A DNA stretch of 64,000 bases from Nitrobacteraceae bacterium AZCC 1564 (GTDB taxonomy: Bacteria; Pseudomonadota; Alphaproteobacteria; Rhizobiales; Xanthobacteraceae). Position 1 is the stretch's first letter. The number at the start of each line of letters is the position of its first letter. The stretch lies in the NCBI GenBank assembly GCA_036924835.1, contig JBAGRR010000001.1, positions 2,433,001 to 2,497,000 on the forward strand, written 5' to 3'. Made by a program: the position numbers and the translations under genes. Below the pieces are notes generated by a model that saw only the letters and a program-made list of their open reading frames with translations, made no database searches and was not told where the DNA came from. Of this stretch, positions 46,908 to 54,724 are shown piece after piece.

Positions 46908-47297
46908 ATGCCACGTGGAGACAAATCCAGTTACACCGATAAGCAGAAACGTAAGGCGCGACACATCGAAGAAGGCTACGAACGCCGGGGCATCAGCGAG
47001 GACGAAGCTGAGCGGAGAGCCTGGGCAACCGTCAACAGGGAGACGGGCGGCGGCAACAAGAGCGGCTCAGGGCGGGGCGTCAAAGACACCACCGTTGCGG
47101 CCAAGAAGGGCGGGCGCATTGGTGGTCCACGCGGGGGCAAAGCGGCAGCCAGACGGCCGGCTGCGGCACGCTCACAGTCCGCCAAGAAGGCGGCAGCAAC
47201 CCGCAAACGTCATGCGGCTGCGCGCTCTAAATCCGCGAAGAAGACGTCGGCCCGCAAGACCGGACGGAAGACGGCGAAGCGCAGATCTACCCGTTAA
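46908..47297 (+). CDS. Small basic protein with histone-H1-like Lys/Ala-rich tail
   Basis: 129 residues. The N-terminal 60 residues (MPRGDKSSYTDKQKRKARHI then EEGYERRGISEDEAERRAWA) match a family often labelled plasmid stabilisation protein, though no toxin-antitoxin partner is present. GGGNKSGSGRGVKD follows, then a tail of repeated KKAAATRK / RSKSAKKTS / ARKTGRKTAKRRS units like bacterial H1-type DNA-binding tails. A nucleoid- or nucleic-acid-binding role is likely. It starts 66 bp after a terminator, so it has its own promoter. Confidence 0.75.
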   Translation: MPRGDKSSYTDKQKRKARHIEEGYERRGISEDEAERRAWATVNRETGGGNKSGSGRGVKDTTVAAKKGGRIGGPRGGKAAARRPAAARSQSAKKAAATRKRHAAARSKSAKKTSARKTGRKTAKRRSTR

Positions 47298-47302
47298 GTA
47301 GC

Positions 47303-49513
47303 TCAGGCAGCGGCTTCGCCCGAGTTACGCTGCGCAAGCAGGAGACGCATGATTTCCTCGTTCGGCCGGGCACGGCTGAAAAGGAACCCTTGGCCCTCGT
47401 GGCACCCCTCCGCGCGCAAACAGCTCAATTCGGCTTCGGTCTCAACGCCCTCTGCCGTGATCGTCACGCCGAGCCCCTTCCCAAGACTGATGATCGAACG
47501 TACGATCGCCTGCGCGTCCTGATTAGAGCCGAGATCGCGAACAAACGACTGATCGATCTTGATCTTGTCGAATGGGAAACTGCGCAGATAGCTTAGCGAC
47601 GAGTAGCCGGTGCCGAAATCATCCATCGAAATCCGCACGCCGAGTGCACGCAGCGCATGCAGCGTGGCGAGCACCTGATCGCTCTTATCGAGCAGAACCG
47701 TTTCGGTGATTTCCAGCTCAAGCCGCTTTGGTGACAACTCCGCTGCCTTCAGCGCGTCCATCACGACTGAGAGCAGATTGCCGACCTTGAACTGCAGCGG
47801 CGACAGGTTCACCGCAACACGAACCTCGTCCGGCCATTGGGCAGCGTCCATGCAAGCGCGGCGTAACATCAGCCCACCAATGGCGCTGATCAGCCCCGTT
47901 TCCTCAGCTACCGGAATGAATTCGGCAGGAGAAATCATGCCGCGTTCACGATGAGGCCAGCGCACCAGCGCCTCAAATCCCGTGATGCGGCCGCTCTTCA
48001 GATCGACCAAGGGTTGATAATAAGGCTGTAGCACGTTGCTTTCGATCGCCGCGCGCAGATCGATCTCGACGCGGCGGCGCGACTGTGCGCGCGCATCCAT
48101 CTCCGCTTCGAAGAAGCTGAACGTGCCATGGCCTTCACTCTTGGCACGGGACAATGCCATGTCCGCGTTCTTGAGCAACTTTTCTGCATCGTCACCATCG
48201 CCCGGCGCGATAGCAATGCCGATGCTGGCGCCGCTCACAATGGTATTTCCATCGAACAGATAAGGTTCGCTGATCGCATCGATCAAACGCTTGGCGAGAA
48301 ATGCGACATCTTCGGGACGCTCCACGCCGGACTGCACAATGGCGAATTCGTCCGATCCAAGCCGCGCCACCGCGTCTTCTTCGCGCAACGAGGAACGCAG
48401 TCGCTTGGTAACGCCCTTCAAGAGCTTATCGCCAACCGCGTGGCCCAGCGTATCGTTGATGCCTTTGAAGTTATCAAGGTCAAGGAACAGAACCGCGACG
48501 TTGTCTCCGCTGCGGCGCGTGTGCGCCAGCATTTCATCGAGGCGCTGACGCAGAAGGATGCGGTTCGGCAACCCGGTCAAGCCATCGTGCTGCGCCATGA
48601 AAGCGAGCCGCGCTTCGGCGCGTTTACGCTCGGTGATATCCATCAGGGCAAGCAGCACCGCAGGCTGATTGTCGAACATCAGATGACGCGAATAGATCGC
48701 GACATCGATCAACGATCCGTTGGCCTTGATATGCTTCCACGTACGTGCAGCACGTTCCTCAGTGGTTTGTTCACCGGTCCATGGCATTGACTGGTCGAAG
48801 GCCTGAACGTCGGAAATCTTCAGCTTCTCGAAGTCCGCACGAGGATAGCCATAGTGTTCGATCGCCGCATCGTTGACGCCGATGATGTGCCCATCGCTCT
48901 GGGCGCAGACGAGCATTGGAACGGGATTGCCGTCGAACAACAGCCGGAATGACGCTTCGCGTTGCTTGAGCTCGGTAATATCAACGCGCAGACCGATGAT
49001 GCCGCCATCGCTGGTCAGGCGCTCTTCGATCAGAACGCAGCGCCCATCTGAGAGAATTTGCTCGTGTCGCTGACCGGGACGATAGAGTTTCTCAAGACGC
49101 TCGGATATCCATTCCTCTTCGCGTCCCGTGGCTTCGGGATAGTCGCCACGCTCGACACCAATGCGCAACGTATCCTTGAGATTGGCACCGGGCCGGAACA
49201 GGTCCGCGCTCTTGTGGTAGATTTCAGAGTATTTCTTGTTCCAGAGGATGTAACGCCCCTCGGCATCGAGAAACACGATGCCCTGCGGCAGAATGTCGAT
49301 CGCTTCGCGCAGGCGCGCATCTGACTTCTGCGCCTCCGCAATCGCCGCTTCGACTTCCGCGCGCTTACGAACGACCTCACTAATCGCGGCAGCAATCTTG
49401 CGGCTTTTCTGCGCGAGTTTAGGCGCGGCCTTCGCAAGGCGCGCCGTCGAACTCCGCTTGGGTGACACGACTTTTCCGTTTTTGCTTTTTGGTTTTGGCC
49501 GGTAATTCGGCAT
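47303..49513 (-). CDS. PAS-PAS-GGDEF-EAL cyclic-di-GMP signalling protein
   Basis: 736 residues, soluble. A lysine/arginine-rich N-terminus and coiled coil (about 15-70) lead to two PAS domains (LPQGIVFLDAEGRYILWNKK; RLLFDGNPVPMLVCAQSDGH). The GGDEF domain has HDGLTGLPNRILLRQRL and VLFLDLDNFKGINDTLGHAV, but its signature is RLGSDEF, Ser for the second Gly. The EAL domain keeps GFEALVRW, ELEITETVLL, DDFGTGYSSLSYL and FDKIKIDQSFV, so phosphodiesterase activity is likely. Whether the cyclase domain is active or a GTP-binding regulator is uncertain. Start chosen at 49513. Confidence 0.9.
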   Translation of the reverse strand: MPNYRPKPKSKNGKVVSPKRSSTARLAKAAPKLAQKSRKIAAAISEVVRKRAEVEAAIAEAQKSDARLREAIDILPQGIVFLDAEGRYILWNKKYSEIYHKSADLFRPGANLKDTLRIGVERGDYPEATGREEEWISERLEKLYRPGQRHEQILSDGRCVLIEERLTSDGGIIGLRVDITELKQREASFRLLFDGNPVPMLVCAQSDGHIIGVNDAAIEHYGYPRADFEKLKISDVQAFDQSMPWTGEQTTEERAARTWKHIKANGSLIDVAIYSRHLMFDNQPAVLLALMDITERKRAEARLAFMAQHDGLTGLPNRILLRQRLDEMLAHTRRSGDNVAVLFLDLDNFKGINDTLGHAVGDKLLKGVTKRLRSSLREEDAVARLGSDEFAIVQSGVERPEDVAFLAKRLIDAISEPYLFDGNTIVSGASIGIAIAPGDGDDAEKLLKNADMALSRAKSEGHGTFSFFEAEMDARAQSRRRVEIDLRAAIESNVLQPYYQPLVDLKSGRITGFEALVRWPHRERGMISPAEFIPVAEETGLISAIGGLMLRRACMDAAQWPDEVRVAVNLSPLQFKVGNLLSVVMDALKAAELSPKRLELEITETVLLDKSDQVLATLHALRALGVRISMDDFGTGYSSLSYLRSFPFDKIKIDQSFVRDLGSNQDAQAIVRSIISLGKGLGVTITAEGVETEAELSCLRAEGCHEGQGFLFSRARPNEEIMRLLLAQRNSGEAAA

Positions 49514-49769
49514 CGCCTCGCCCGCTTTTTGCATTCTGCAACGGGGCATTGTCGCTCAAGTGTCTGAAAAAAAGGTATCTTTCCCCGAGGCTTACCACTT
49601 CAGGCGTAGCGGGCGCCACAATCAACCGTTCGCGTGACGGCACGGCCGCAAATCTCGCCATTTTCAGATGCGCATCTGTGCCGAGATCCCCAGGCGGACT
49701 GCGCACCACAATTATTCCGAGCCAGCGTCGTCATTATTCTCAGCATGACTAATGAAACCTTAACGATCG
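49514..49769. other. Left part of the gap between the GGDEF-EAL gene and mepA
   Basis: The gene-free stretch is 49514-50003 (490 bp). This part should carry the minus-strand promoter of the GGDEF-EAL gene, but I find no firm motif. 49770-49880 is a deleted double-hairpin element (R7), and 49881-50003 is GC-rich with no structure I can support. Confidence 0.4.
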
Positions 49770-49880
49770 CTAGTGTCCCGAATCCAAAGTCCGCCTCACT
49801 GTGCAGCGCGGTTCAGGTTCAGAAACTCGCTGGAAGGACTCGCAGGAAAAATGGAGCGAACTTCTGAACCACCACACTCG
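49770..49880. repeat. CTAG double-hairpin element, locus R7 (internal deletion)
   Basis: The left arm CTAGTGTCC, GAATCCAAAGTCCGC (49770-49794) is followed by its loop and then directly by the inner part of a second hairpin, GGTTCAGAAACTCGC with GCGAACTTCTGAACC, CCACACTCG (to 49880). The right arm of hairpin 1, the spacer and the start of hairpin 2 are missing, about 55 bp compared with complete units. The right hairpin still shares the loop GCTGGAAGGACTCGC with R1 and R10. Confidence 0.85.
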
Positions 49881-50003
49881 CCCACCGCAGTCTGCGTCTT
49901 GGCGCGAGCCGAGGGCGACGTGTCCAACACGTCACCGGACCAGCCGTTCAATTCGCCGTCATGTTACCTCGTACGTGGACCGCTCTTGAGCTATAAGCGC
50001 GCC

Positions 50004-50939
50004 ATGATGCGGCCTCGCCTGATTCTCGCAATCGCCCTGTTTCCCGCCATGCTGGCGGCGACGACTGTTCAGGCGCAAGATAAAGGTTCAGTTAGCCCAA
50101 ATCCGCTTCCGCCGCTGGCCGATCCGAATGATCCCCACGTAGCTGCGAAAGAACTGTTTGGCCGTAAACCAAAGCCGGCCTCGCTCCCGGTCCACTCCAT
50201 TGGTTTCTATGCCAAGGGCTGCATCGCAGGCGCTGAAGCTTTGCCGATCAATGGACGGACGTGGCAAGTCATGCGGTTGTCACGCAACCGCAATTGGGGC
50301 CACCCTGACCTCATTGCACTGCTTGAGCGGCTTTCCGAAAAGGCCCACAAGGTCGCCGGGTGGCCGGGACTTTTGGTCGGTGACATGTCACAGCCGCGCG
50401 GCGGGCCAATGCTGACGGGCCACGCCAGCCATCAGATCGGACTTGATGCCGACGTCTGGCTGACACCAATGCCAAACCGGATGCTTTCGCGCGAAGAGCG
50501 CGAAGAGATGTCGGCTGTGATGATGGTCCGTCCCGATCGGCTCGACATCGATCCGAAAGCATGGACGCCAAGGCATCTATCGGTGATCCGTGCAGCAGCA
50601 CAGGAGCCGCAGGTGGAGCGCATCTTCGTCAATGCTGCAATCAAGAAAGCACTATGCCGTGAAGCGAAAGGAGATCGCACCTGGCTGTCTAAAGTGCGGC
50701 CCATGTACGGGCATGACTATCACTTCCATGTCCGGATAAAATGTCCCGTCGGAAATGCAAGCTGCACCCCGCAGGAACCCCCGAATGGGGGCGAGGGCTG
50801 CAGCGCTGGTGACCTTGCCTACTGGTTCAGCGACGCCGTGCTCCATCCCAAGCCACCCGCCATACCGCCTAAGCCGAAGCCGCCGATGACTTTGGCTGAT
50901 CTTCCGTCTGAATGCCGGCAGGTTTTGCTCGCTCCGTAA
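50004..50939 (+). CDS. mepA: Penicillin-insensitive murein endopeptidase
   Basis: 311 residues. A signal peptide (MMRPRLILAIALFPAMLAATTVQAQ, read to about 22) targets the periplasm. The LAS metallopeptidase fold shows GDMSQPRGGPMLTGHASHQI and GLDADVWLTPMP (zinc ligands H and D) and MYGHDYHFHVRI (second His cluster). It cleaves D-Ala-meso-DAP crosslinks. A cysteine-rich segment (KCPVGNASCTPQ, GEGCSAGD) may form disulfides. The ATG at 50004 starts the signal peptide; the frame is open back to 49773 through locus R7, but that part is not coding. Confidence 0.93.
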   Translation: MMRPRLILAIALFPAMLAATTVQAQDKGSVSPNPLPPLADPNDPHVAAKELFGRKPKPASLPVHSIGFYAKGCIAGAEALPINGRTWQVMRLSRNRNWGHPDLIALLERLSEKAHKVAGWPGLLVGDMSQPRGGPMLTGHASHQIGLDADVWLTPMPNRMLSREEREEMSAVMMVRPDRLDIDPKAWTPRHLSVIRAAAQEPQVERIFVNAAIKKALCREAKGDRTWLSKVRPMYGHDYHFHVRIKCPVGNASCTPQEPPNGGEGCSAGDLAYWFSDAVLHPKPPAIPPKPKPPMTLADLPSECRQVLLAP

Positions 50940-51102
50940 TTGAAGCCTTTCATGCGTTGAACTTGCAACCGACCTTGGTCGTTGATGTCGGCCGCGCCGT
51001 AACCGCGCCAAAAACAGGGATCAATTTCCGGGCTTCATCTTGCATCATTGCTCGATGGCGTATCGCATGGATGAACGCCCTGGTGCCAAAGAAAGGACCG
51101 TC

Positions 51103-51312
51103 ATGAGAATAAGCGCACGCAATCAGATCAAGGGGAAGATCGTCGAGGTCAAGAAAGGCGCGACGACTGCGCATGTGCGTGTCGATATCGGTAACGGGCA
51201 GATCATCACCTCGGCAATCACCAATGAAGCGGTTGATGAACTCGCCTTGAAGACCGGCGGCGCGGTGATTGTGGTCGTTAAAGCTTCGGACGTCATGATT
51301 GCGGTGGACTAA
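51103..51312 (+). CDS. mop: Molybdenum-pterin-binding (TOBE/Mop) protein
   Basis: 69 residues, one Mop domain: MRISARNQIKGKIVEVKKGA and NGQIITSAITNEAVDEL, then VVVKASDVMIAVD. Molbindins bind molybdate as oligomers and buffer or store it in the cytoplasm. It lies upstream of modABC on the same strand. ModC here lacks its own C-terminal TOBE domain, so this separate protein may supply that molybdate-sensing function. The ATG at 51103 follows GAAAGGACCGTC, a reasonable ribosome site. Confidence 0.9.
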   Translation: MRISARNQIKGKIVEVKKGATTAHVRVDIGNGQIITSAITNEAVDELALKTGGAVIVVVKASDVMIAVD

Positions 51313-51480
51313 AACATCAGTGGCGTGCACAGGAGGCGTGAACCGGCACTCGGCCGCGGTACGGCCAATCGCACCGGCAGGCTTGGCATTTGACCTGTCT
51401 GCGATTTGCCGCGCCTGCGATCGCGTTATCGACCAAAAAGGCTTTACGCAGGTGCTGTGCCTGATATGTTCGCACCACGA

Positions 51481-51512
51481 TGCCCCGGCCAGCCGTAAGC
51501 CTGCCGGGGGCA
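51481..51512 (+). promoter_or_regulatory. GC-rich hairpin in the modA leader
   Basis: TGCCCCGGC (51481-51489) pairs with GCCGGGGGCA (51503-51512), one base bulged, in the 285-bp mop-modA gap and about 85 bp before modA. It could attenuate or stabilise the mod transcript. I cannot find a convincing ModE palindrome or molybdenum-cofactor riboswitch. Confidence 0.3.
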
Positions 51513-51597
51513 CGGAACGGCGCTTCCGATTGTCGTACAAACTCAACTTTGCCAACGCTTGCACGCGCCCCGCTGCGAGCGGTTTTGGAGCGCCATC

Positions 51598-52419
51598 ATG
51601 AATTTATCCTTCCGCCTTTTCCTCGCCTTTACGATCCTCCTTTTGCCGACATTGCCGCAGGCCTTCGCGCAGGACGGCAACGCAATAACCGCCCCTCCCG
51701 CTGCACAGGACAAGGTGTTGACGGTGTTCGCCGCAGCTTCGATGAAGAACGCACTCGACGAAGTCGACGCCGCCTATACTGCCAAGTCTGGAGTGAAAGT
51801 GACGGCCAGCTACGCTGCCAGTTCGGCGCTCGCCAAGCAGCTCGAACAAGGCGCTCCGGCGGACATCTTCATTTCCGCCGACACCGACTGGATGGACTAC
51901 TCCATCGGCAAGAAGACCATCAACGAGCCGACCCGCGTCAACCTGCTTGGCAACAAGATCGTCTTGATCGCGCCGAAAGATTCAAAAATCGGCAACGTCA
52001 CCATCGGACATGGCTTCGATCTCGCGAAGCTTGCGGGTGACGGACGCATCGCCACCGGCGATGTGAAAGCTGTGCCGGTCGGAAAATATGCCAAGGCTGC
52101 GCTCGAAAAGCTGGGCTCCTGGCAAGCGGCTGAATCGAAGTTCGCGATGGCCGAAAGCGTTCGCGCGGCATTGGCCCTCGTGGCACGCAGTGAAGCCGCG
52201 CTTGGTATCGTCTATGAGACTGATGCGAAGGTCGAGCCAGGCGTCAAGATCGTTGGCGCATTTCCTGCAGATTCGCATCCGGCGATCATTTATCCTGTCG
52301 CCTCGACCGCAACTGCCAAGGCTGATGCAGCAAGCTATCTGGCATTTTTGCGTTCAGGCACCGCCAAGACCATTTTCGAGAAGTACGGCTTCACGTTCTT
52401 GATCAAGCCGACTTCGTAA
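51598..52419 (+). CDS. modA: Molybdate ABC transporter substrate-binding protein
   Basis: 273 residues. A signal peptide (MNLSFRLFLAFTILLLPTLP to AFA) is followed by the ModA fold: LTVFAAASMKNALDEVD holds the oxyanion-binding serine, SYAASSALAKQLEQGAPADIF the second ligand loop, and FISADTDWMDY is typical. It captures molybdate or tungstate in the periplasm for ModBC. modB follows at 12 bp and modC 2 bp later. The start at 51598 is preferred to an upstream extension (51559) because it begins the signal peptide. Confidence 0.95.
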   Translation: MNLSFRLFLAFTILLLPTLPQAFAQDGNAITAPPAAQDKVLTVFAAASMKNALDEVDAAYTAKSGVKVTASYAASSALAKQLEQGAPADIFISADTDWMDYSIGKKTINEPTRVNLLGNKIVLIAPKDSKIGNVTIGHGFDLAKLAGDGRIATGDVKAVPVGKYAKAALEKLGSWQAAESKFAMAESVRAALALVARSEAALGIVYETDAKVEPGVKIVGAFPADSHPAIIYPVASTATAKADAASYLAFLRSGTAKTIFEKYGFTFLIKPTS

Positions 52420-52431
52420 TCGCGAACGACC

Positions 52432-53127
52432 GTGTTCCAAATCTCCGCTGAAGAATGGACCGCGATCCTGCTCTCTCTCAGGGTCGCTGCAGTCGCAACC
52501 TTGATCGCGACACCGCTCGGTGTCGCGGTGGCATGGTTGCTGGCACGTCGAGACTTCTGGGGCAAGGCTGCGCTTGATGCCGTGATCTATCTCCCGCTGG
52601 TATTGCCGCCGGTCGTCACAGGATACCTATTGCTGCTGACGTTCGGACGGAAAGGCCTCGTCGGCGGCTGGCTCGCCGATCATCTCGGCATCGTCTTCGC
52701 ATTCCGCTGGACGGGCGCGGCATTGGCCTGTGGCGTGATGTCATTTCCGCTGCTGGTGCGGCCGATCCGTTTGTCCATCGAAGCGGTCGACCGGAAACTT
52801 GAACAGGCGGCCAGCACCCTTGGGGCACCTCCGTGGCGCGTCTTTCTCACGGTGACGCTGCCCCTGGCTCTCCCCGGCATTGTCGCCGGCATGGTCCTCG
52901 GCTTTGCCAAGGCTATCGGTGAATTCGGCGCAACGATCACATTCGTGTCCAATATTCCGGGCGAAACTCAGACAATTTCCGCGGCTATCTATTCGCTCAC
53001 TCAGGTTCCGGATGGTGATGCCGCAGCATTGCGCCTCGTCATCGTGTCGATCGCCATCGCGATGATTGCCCTGATCGCTTCTGAAATCCTGGCGCGGCGC
53101 GCCACACGACGGCTCCACGGATACTGA
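52432..53127 (+). CDS. modB: Molybdate ABC transporter permease
   Basis: 231 residues with five or six membrane segments, starting with GTG at 52432. LPLVLPPVVTGYLLLLTFGRKG is the ModB N-terminal signature, and EQAASTLGAPPWRVFLTVTLPLALPG is the EAA loop that contacts ModC. GEFGATITFVSNIPGETQT is also typical. It forms the channel of the molybdate importer between modA and modC. Confidence 0.95.
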   Translation: MFQISAEEWTAILLSLRVAAVATLIATPLGVAVAWLLARRDFWGKAALDAVIYLPLVLPPVVTGYLLLLTFGRKGLVGGWLADHLGIVFAFRWTGAALACGVMSFPLLVRPIRLSIEAVDRKLEQAASTLGAPPWRVFLTVTLPLALPGIVAGMVLGFAKAIGEFGATITFVSNIPGETQTISAAIYSLTQVPDGDAAALRLVIVSIAIAMIALIASEILARRATRRLHGY

Positions 53128-53129
53128 CG

Positions 53130-53813
53130 ATGCTCTCTGTCGATATCGTCAAGCAGCTCGGCAATTTTACCATCAAGGCTGCGTTCAAGAGCAACGGCTT
53201 GGTAACAGGCTTGTTCGGCAACTCCGGTGCAGGCAAGACGTCGATCGTCAATATGATCGCAGGACTGACCAGACCGGATCGCGGCCTGATCTCGCTCGAC
53301 GGAGAAGCCCTCGACGATACCGAATCGGGCATTCACGTTCCGCCTCATCGCCGCCGCATCGGCTATGTCTTCCAGGATGCACGGCTGTTTCCGCATCTCA
53401 ATGTCAGACAGAATCTCGATTATGGGCGTCGCATGAATCGGCTTGATTATGACGCGGTTGGTGAAAGTCGCGCGGTCGAACTCCTCGACATCGGACACCT
53501 GCTTGATCGCCGACCAGCACAACTTTCCGGGGGCGAGCGTCAGCGTGTGGCCCTGGGGCGTGCGCTGCTTGCAAAGCCTCGCCTGCTGCTGCTGGACGAA
53601 CCGCTGGGCTCGCTGGACGAGCAGCGCAAGGCGGACATCATGCCTTACTTTATCCGGCTACGGGACGAAGCCAGCATTCCGATGGTGTTCGTTAGCCACG
53701 ACGCTGCTGAAATGCGCCGGCTGGCAACCAACGTCGTGATGCTGAAGCGCGGTGGCGTCGCTGCATTTGGCGGCATTGAGGTCTTGCCGAATGGCCTCAC
53801 CGCAGTGTCTTGA
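53130..53813 (+). CDS. modC: Molybdate ABC transporter ATPase, short form without TOBE domain
   Basis: 227 residues. Walker A GNSGAGKTS, Q-loop GYVFQDARLFPHLNV, signature LSGGERQRVALGRALL, Walker B LLLLDEPLGSLD and the H-loop VFVSHD are complete. E. coli ModC is about 352 residues with a C-terminal Mop/TOBE domain that senses molybdate; here the protein ends at VLPNGLTAVS and lacks it. The stop lies 17 bp inside the convergent binding-protein gene (53797-54651). The separate Mop protein upstream may compensate. A downstream frameshift hiding a TOBE domain seems unlikely because that strand is taken by another gene. Confidence 0.92.
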   Translation: MLSVDIVKQLGNFTIKAAFKSNGLVTGLFGNSGAGKTSIVNMIAGLTRPDRGLISLDGEALDDTESGIHVPPHRRRIGYVFQDARLFPHLNVRQNLDYGRRMNRLDYDAVGESRAVELLDIGHLLDRRPAQLSGGERQRVALGRALLAKPRLLLLDEPLGSLDEQRKADIMPYFIRLRDEASIPMVFVSHDAAEMRRLATNVVMLKRGGVAAFGGIEVLPNGLTAVS

Positions 53814-54651
53814 TCGCCTTGGCGAGATAATCCAGCCCCTGGATCAACGCTGGTCCCCCGCACAGTGTGTAGCGCGATGGCAGATCGATCCGCCGATTGA
53901 TGCCATAACGCGTCAGCAGCGCAGGATGCGTGATGAACAGCGCGCCCTGATCTCCAGCCTCATGCGGGGGATCCTGCAGCACCAGAACATCGGGACCATC
54001 GACCAGCAATTGTTCCAGCGAGACATACCCGCCGAAGCCGCCGAGGCCGGAGGGAGAATTCGCCGGCGGCCGCAAACCGGCCAACATCAACATGCCGGCC
54101 ACGAGACTCGCAGGCCCCTCGCTGTAGCCACCGCGCTGAACGACAAGAGCCGTCAATGGCGGCTTTAACGCAACAGCGGCGAGTTGCCTTTCAGCTTCTT
54201 CAAGCCGGCGCGCCATTGCTTCGCCGCGCTCGGGATGGCCGATCAGCCGGCCGATCTCGCGGGCCTGGTGGATAGCGTCCGCGATGTTGCTGATAAAACC
54301 GACTTCAACGACGCGAATCCCCATCGCGCTCAGCATTGCATGGGTCGGACGATTGCTCGGACCGACCAGCACGAGGTCTGGCGCCAGATTGACCACCGAT
54401 TCCGCATCCCAATCCAGCCGTGGAAAACGCGCAGCCTGATCCGTCATGACCGAAAGTGCAGCATCGGTCGCATACGGAGATAGACCAGCAATCTGCGACG
54501 GATCTGCCAGCGCAAGGAGCAACTGATCTGCACAGAGATTGAACGAGACGATCCGTTTCGCCGGCGCTTCCGCCCGCGCAAAGTCCCGTGCGCTGCAAGC
54601 GCCTGCAAGGGCAAGAAACACGGTTAACGCAATGATGGTTTTCTTGATCAT
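53797..54651 (-). CDS. BtuF-like ABC transporter substrate-binding protein
   Basis: 284 residues. A signal peptide with a lipobox-like LALAGAC (possible lipoprotein) precedes the periplasmic-binding fold of the helical-backbone metal-receptor type: RIVSFNLCADQLLLALAD, NLAPDLVLVGPSNRPTHAML and GGYVSLEQLLVDGPDVLVLQD. It probably binds cobalamin, heme or a ferric siderophore. Divergent from its likely partners, the FecCD permease and ATPase at 54725-56517, across a 73-bp gap. Its 3' end overlaps modC by 17 bp. Confidence 0.85.
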   Translation of the reverse strand: MIKKTIIALTVFLALAGACSARDFARAEAPAKRIVSFNLCADQLLLALADPSQIAGLSPYATDAALSVMTDQAARFPRLDWDAESVVNLAPDLVLVGPSNRPTHAMLSAMGIRVVEVGFISNIADAIHQAREIGRLIGHPERGEAMARRLEEAERQLAAVALKPPLTALVVQRGGYSEGPASLVAGMLMLAGLRPPANSPSGLGGFGGYVSLEQLLVDGPDVLVLQDPPHEAGDQGALFITHPALLTRYGINRRIDLPSRYTLCGGPALIQGLDYLAKAIKTLR

Positions 54652-54724
54652 GACGCTCCGTTATGCCACGCCAGATACGTGGCGTCAGCGCTCCTTCTGA
54701 CGCGCGGGCTGAACTTGGATTAAG

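Noticed and set aside
46908..47297. Toxin-antitoxin module for the plasmid-stabilisation-like protein
   Set aside because: No small partner gene is adjacent, and the sequence is a DNA-binding-type basic protein rather than a RelE/ParE toxin.
51040..51102. Longer mop start at 51040
   Set aside because: It would add 21 residues before the conserved Mop beginning MRISARNQIKG, and the ribosome site GAAAGGA lies just before 51103.
51312..51597. Molybdenum-cofactor riboswitch upstream of modA
   Set aside because: Only one simple GC-rich hairpin is visible; the multi-stem architecture of the Moco motif is not recognisable.
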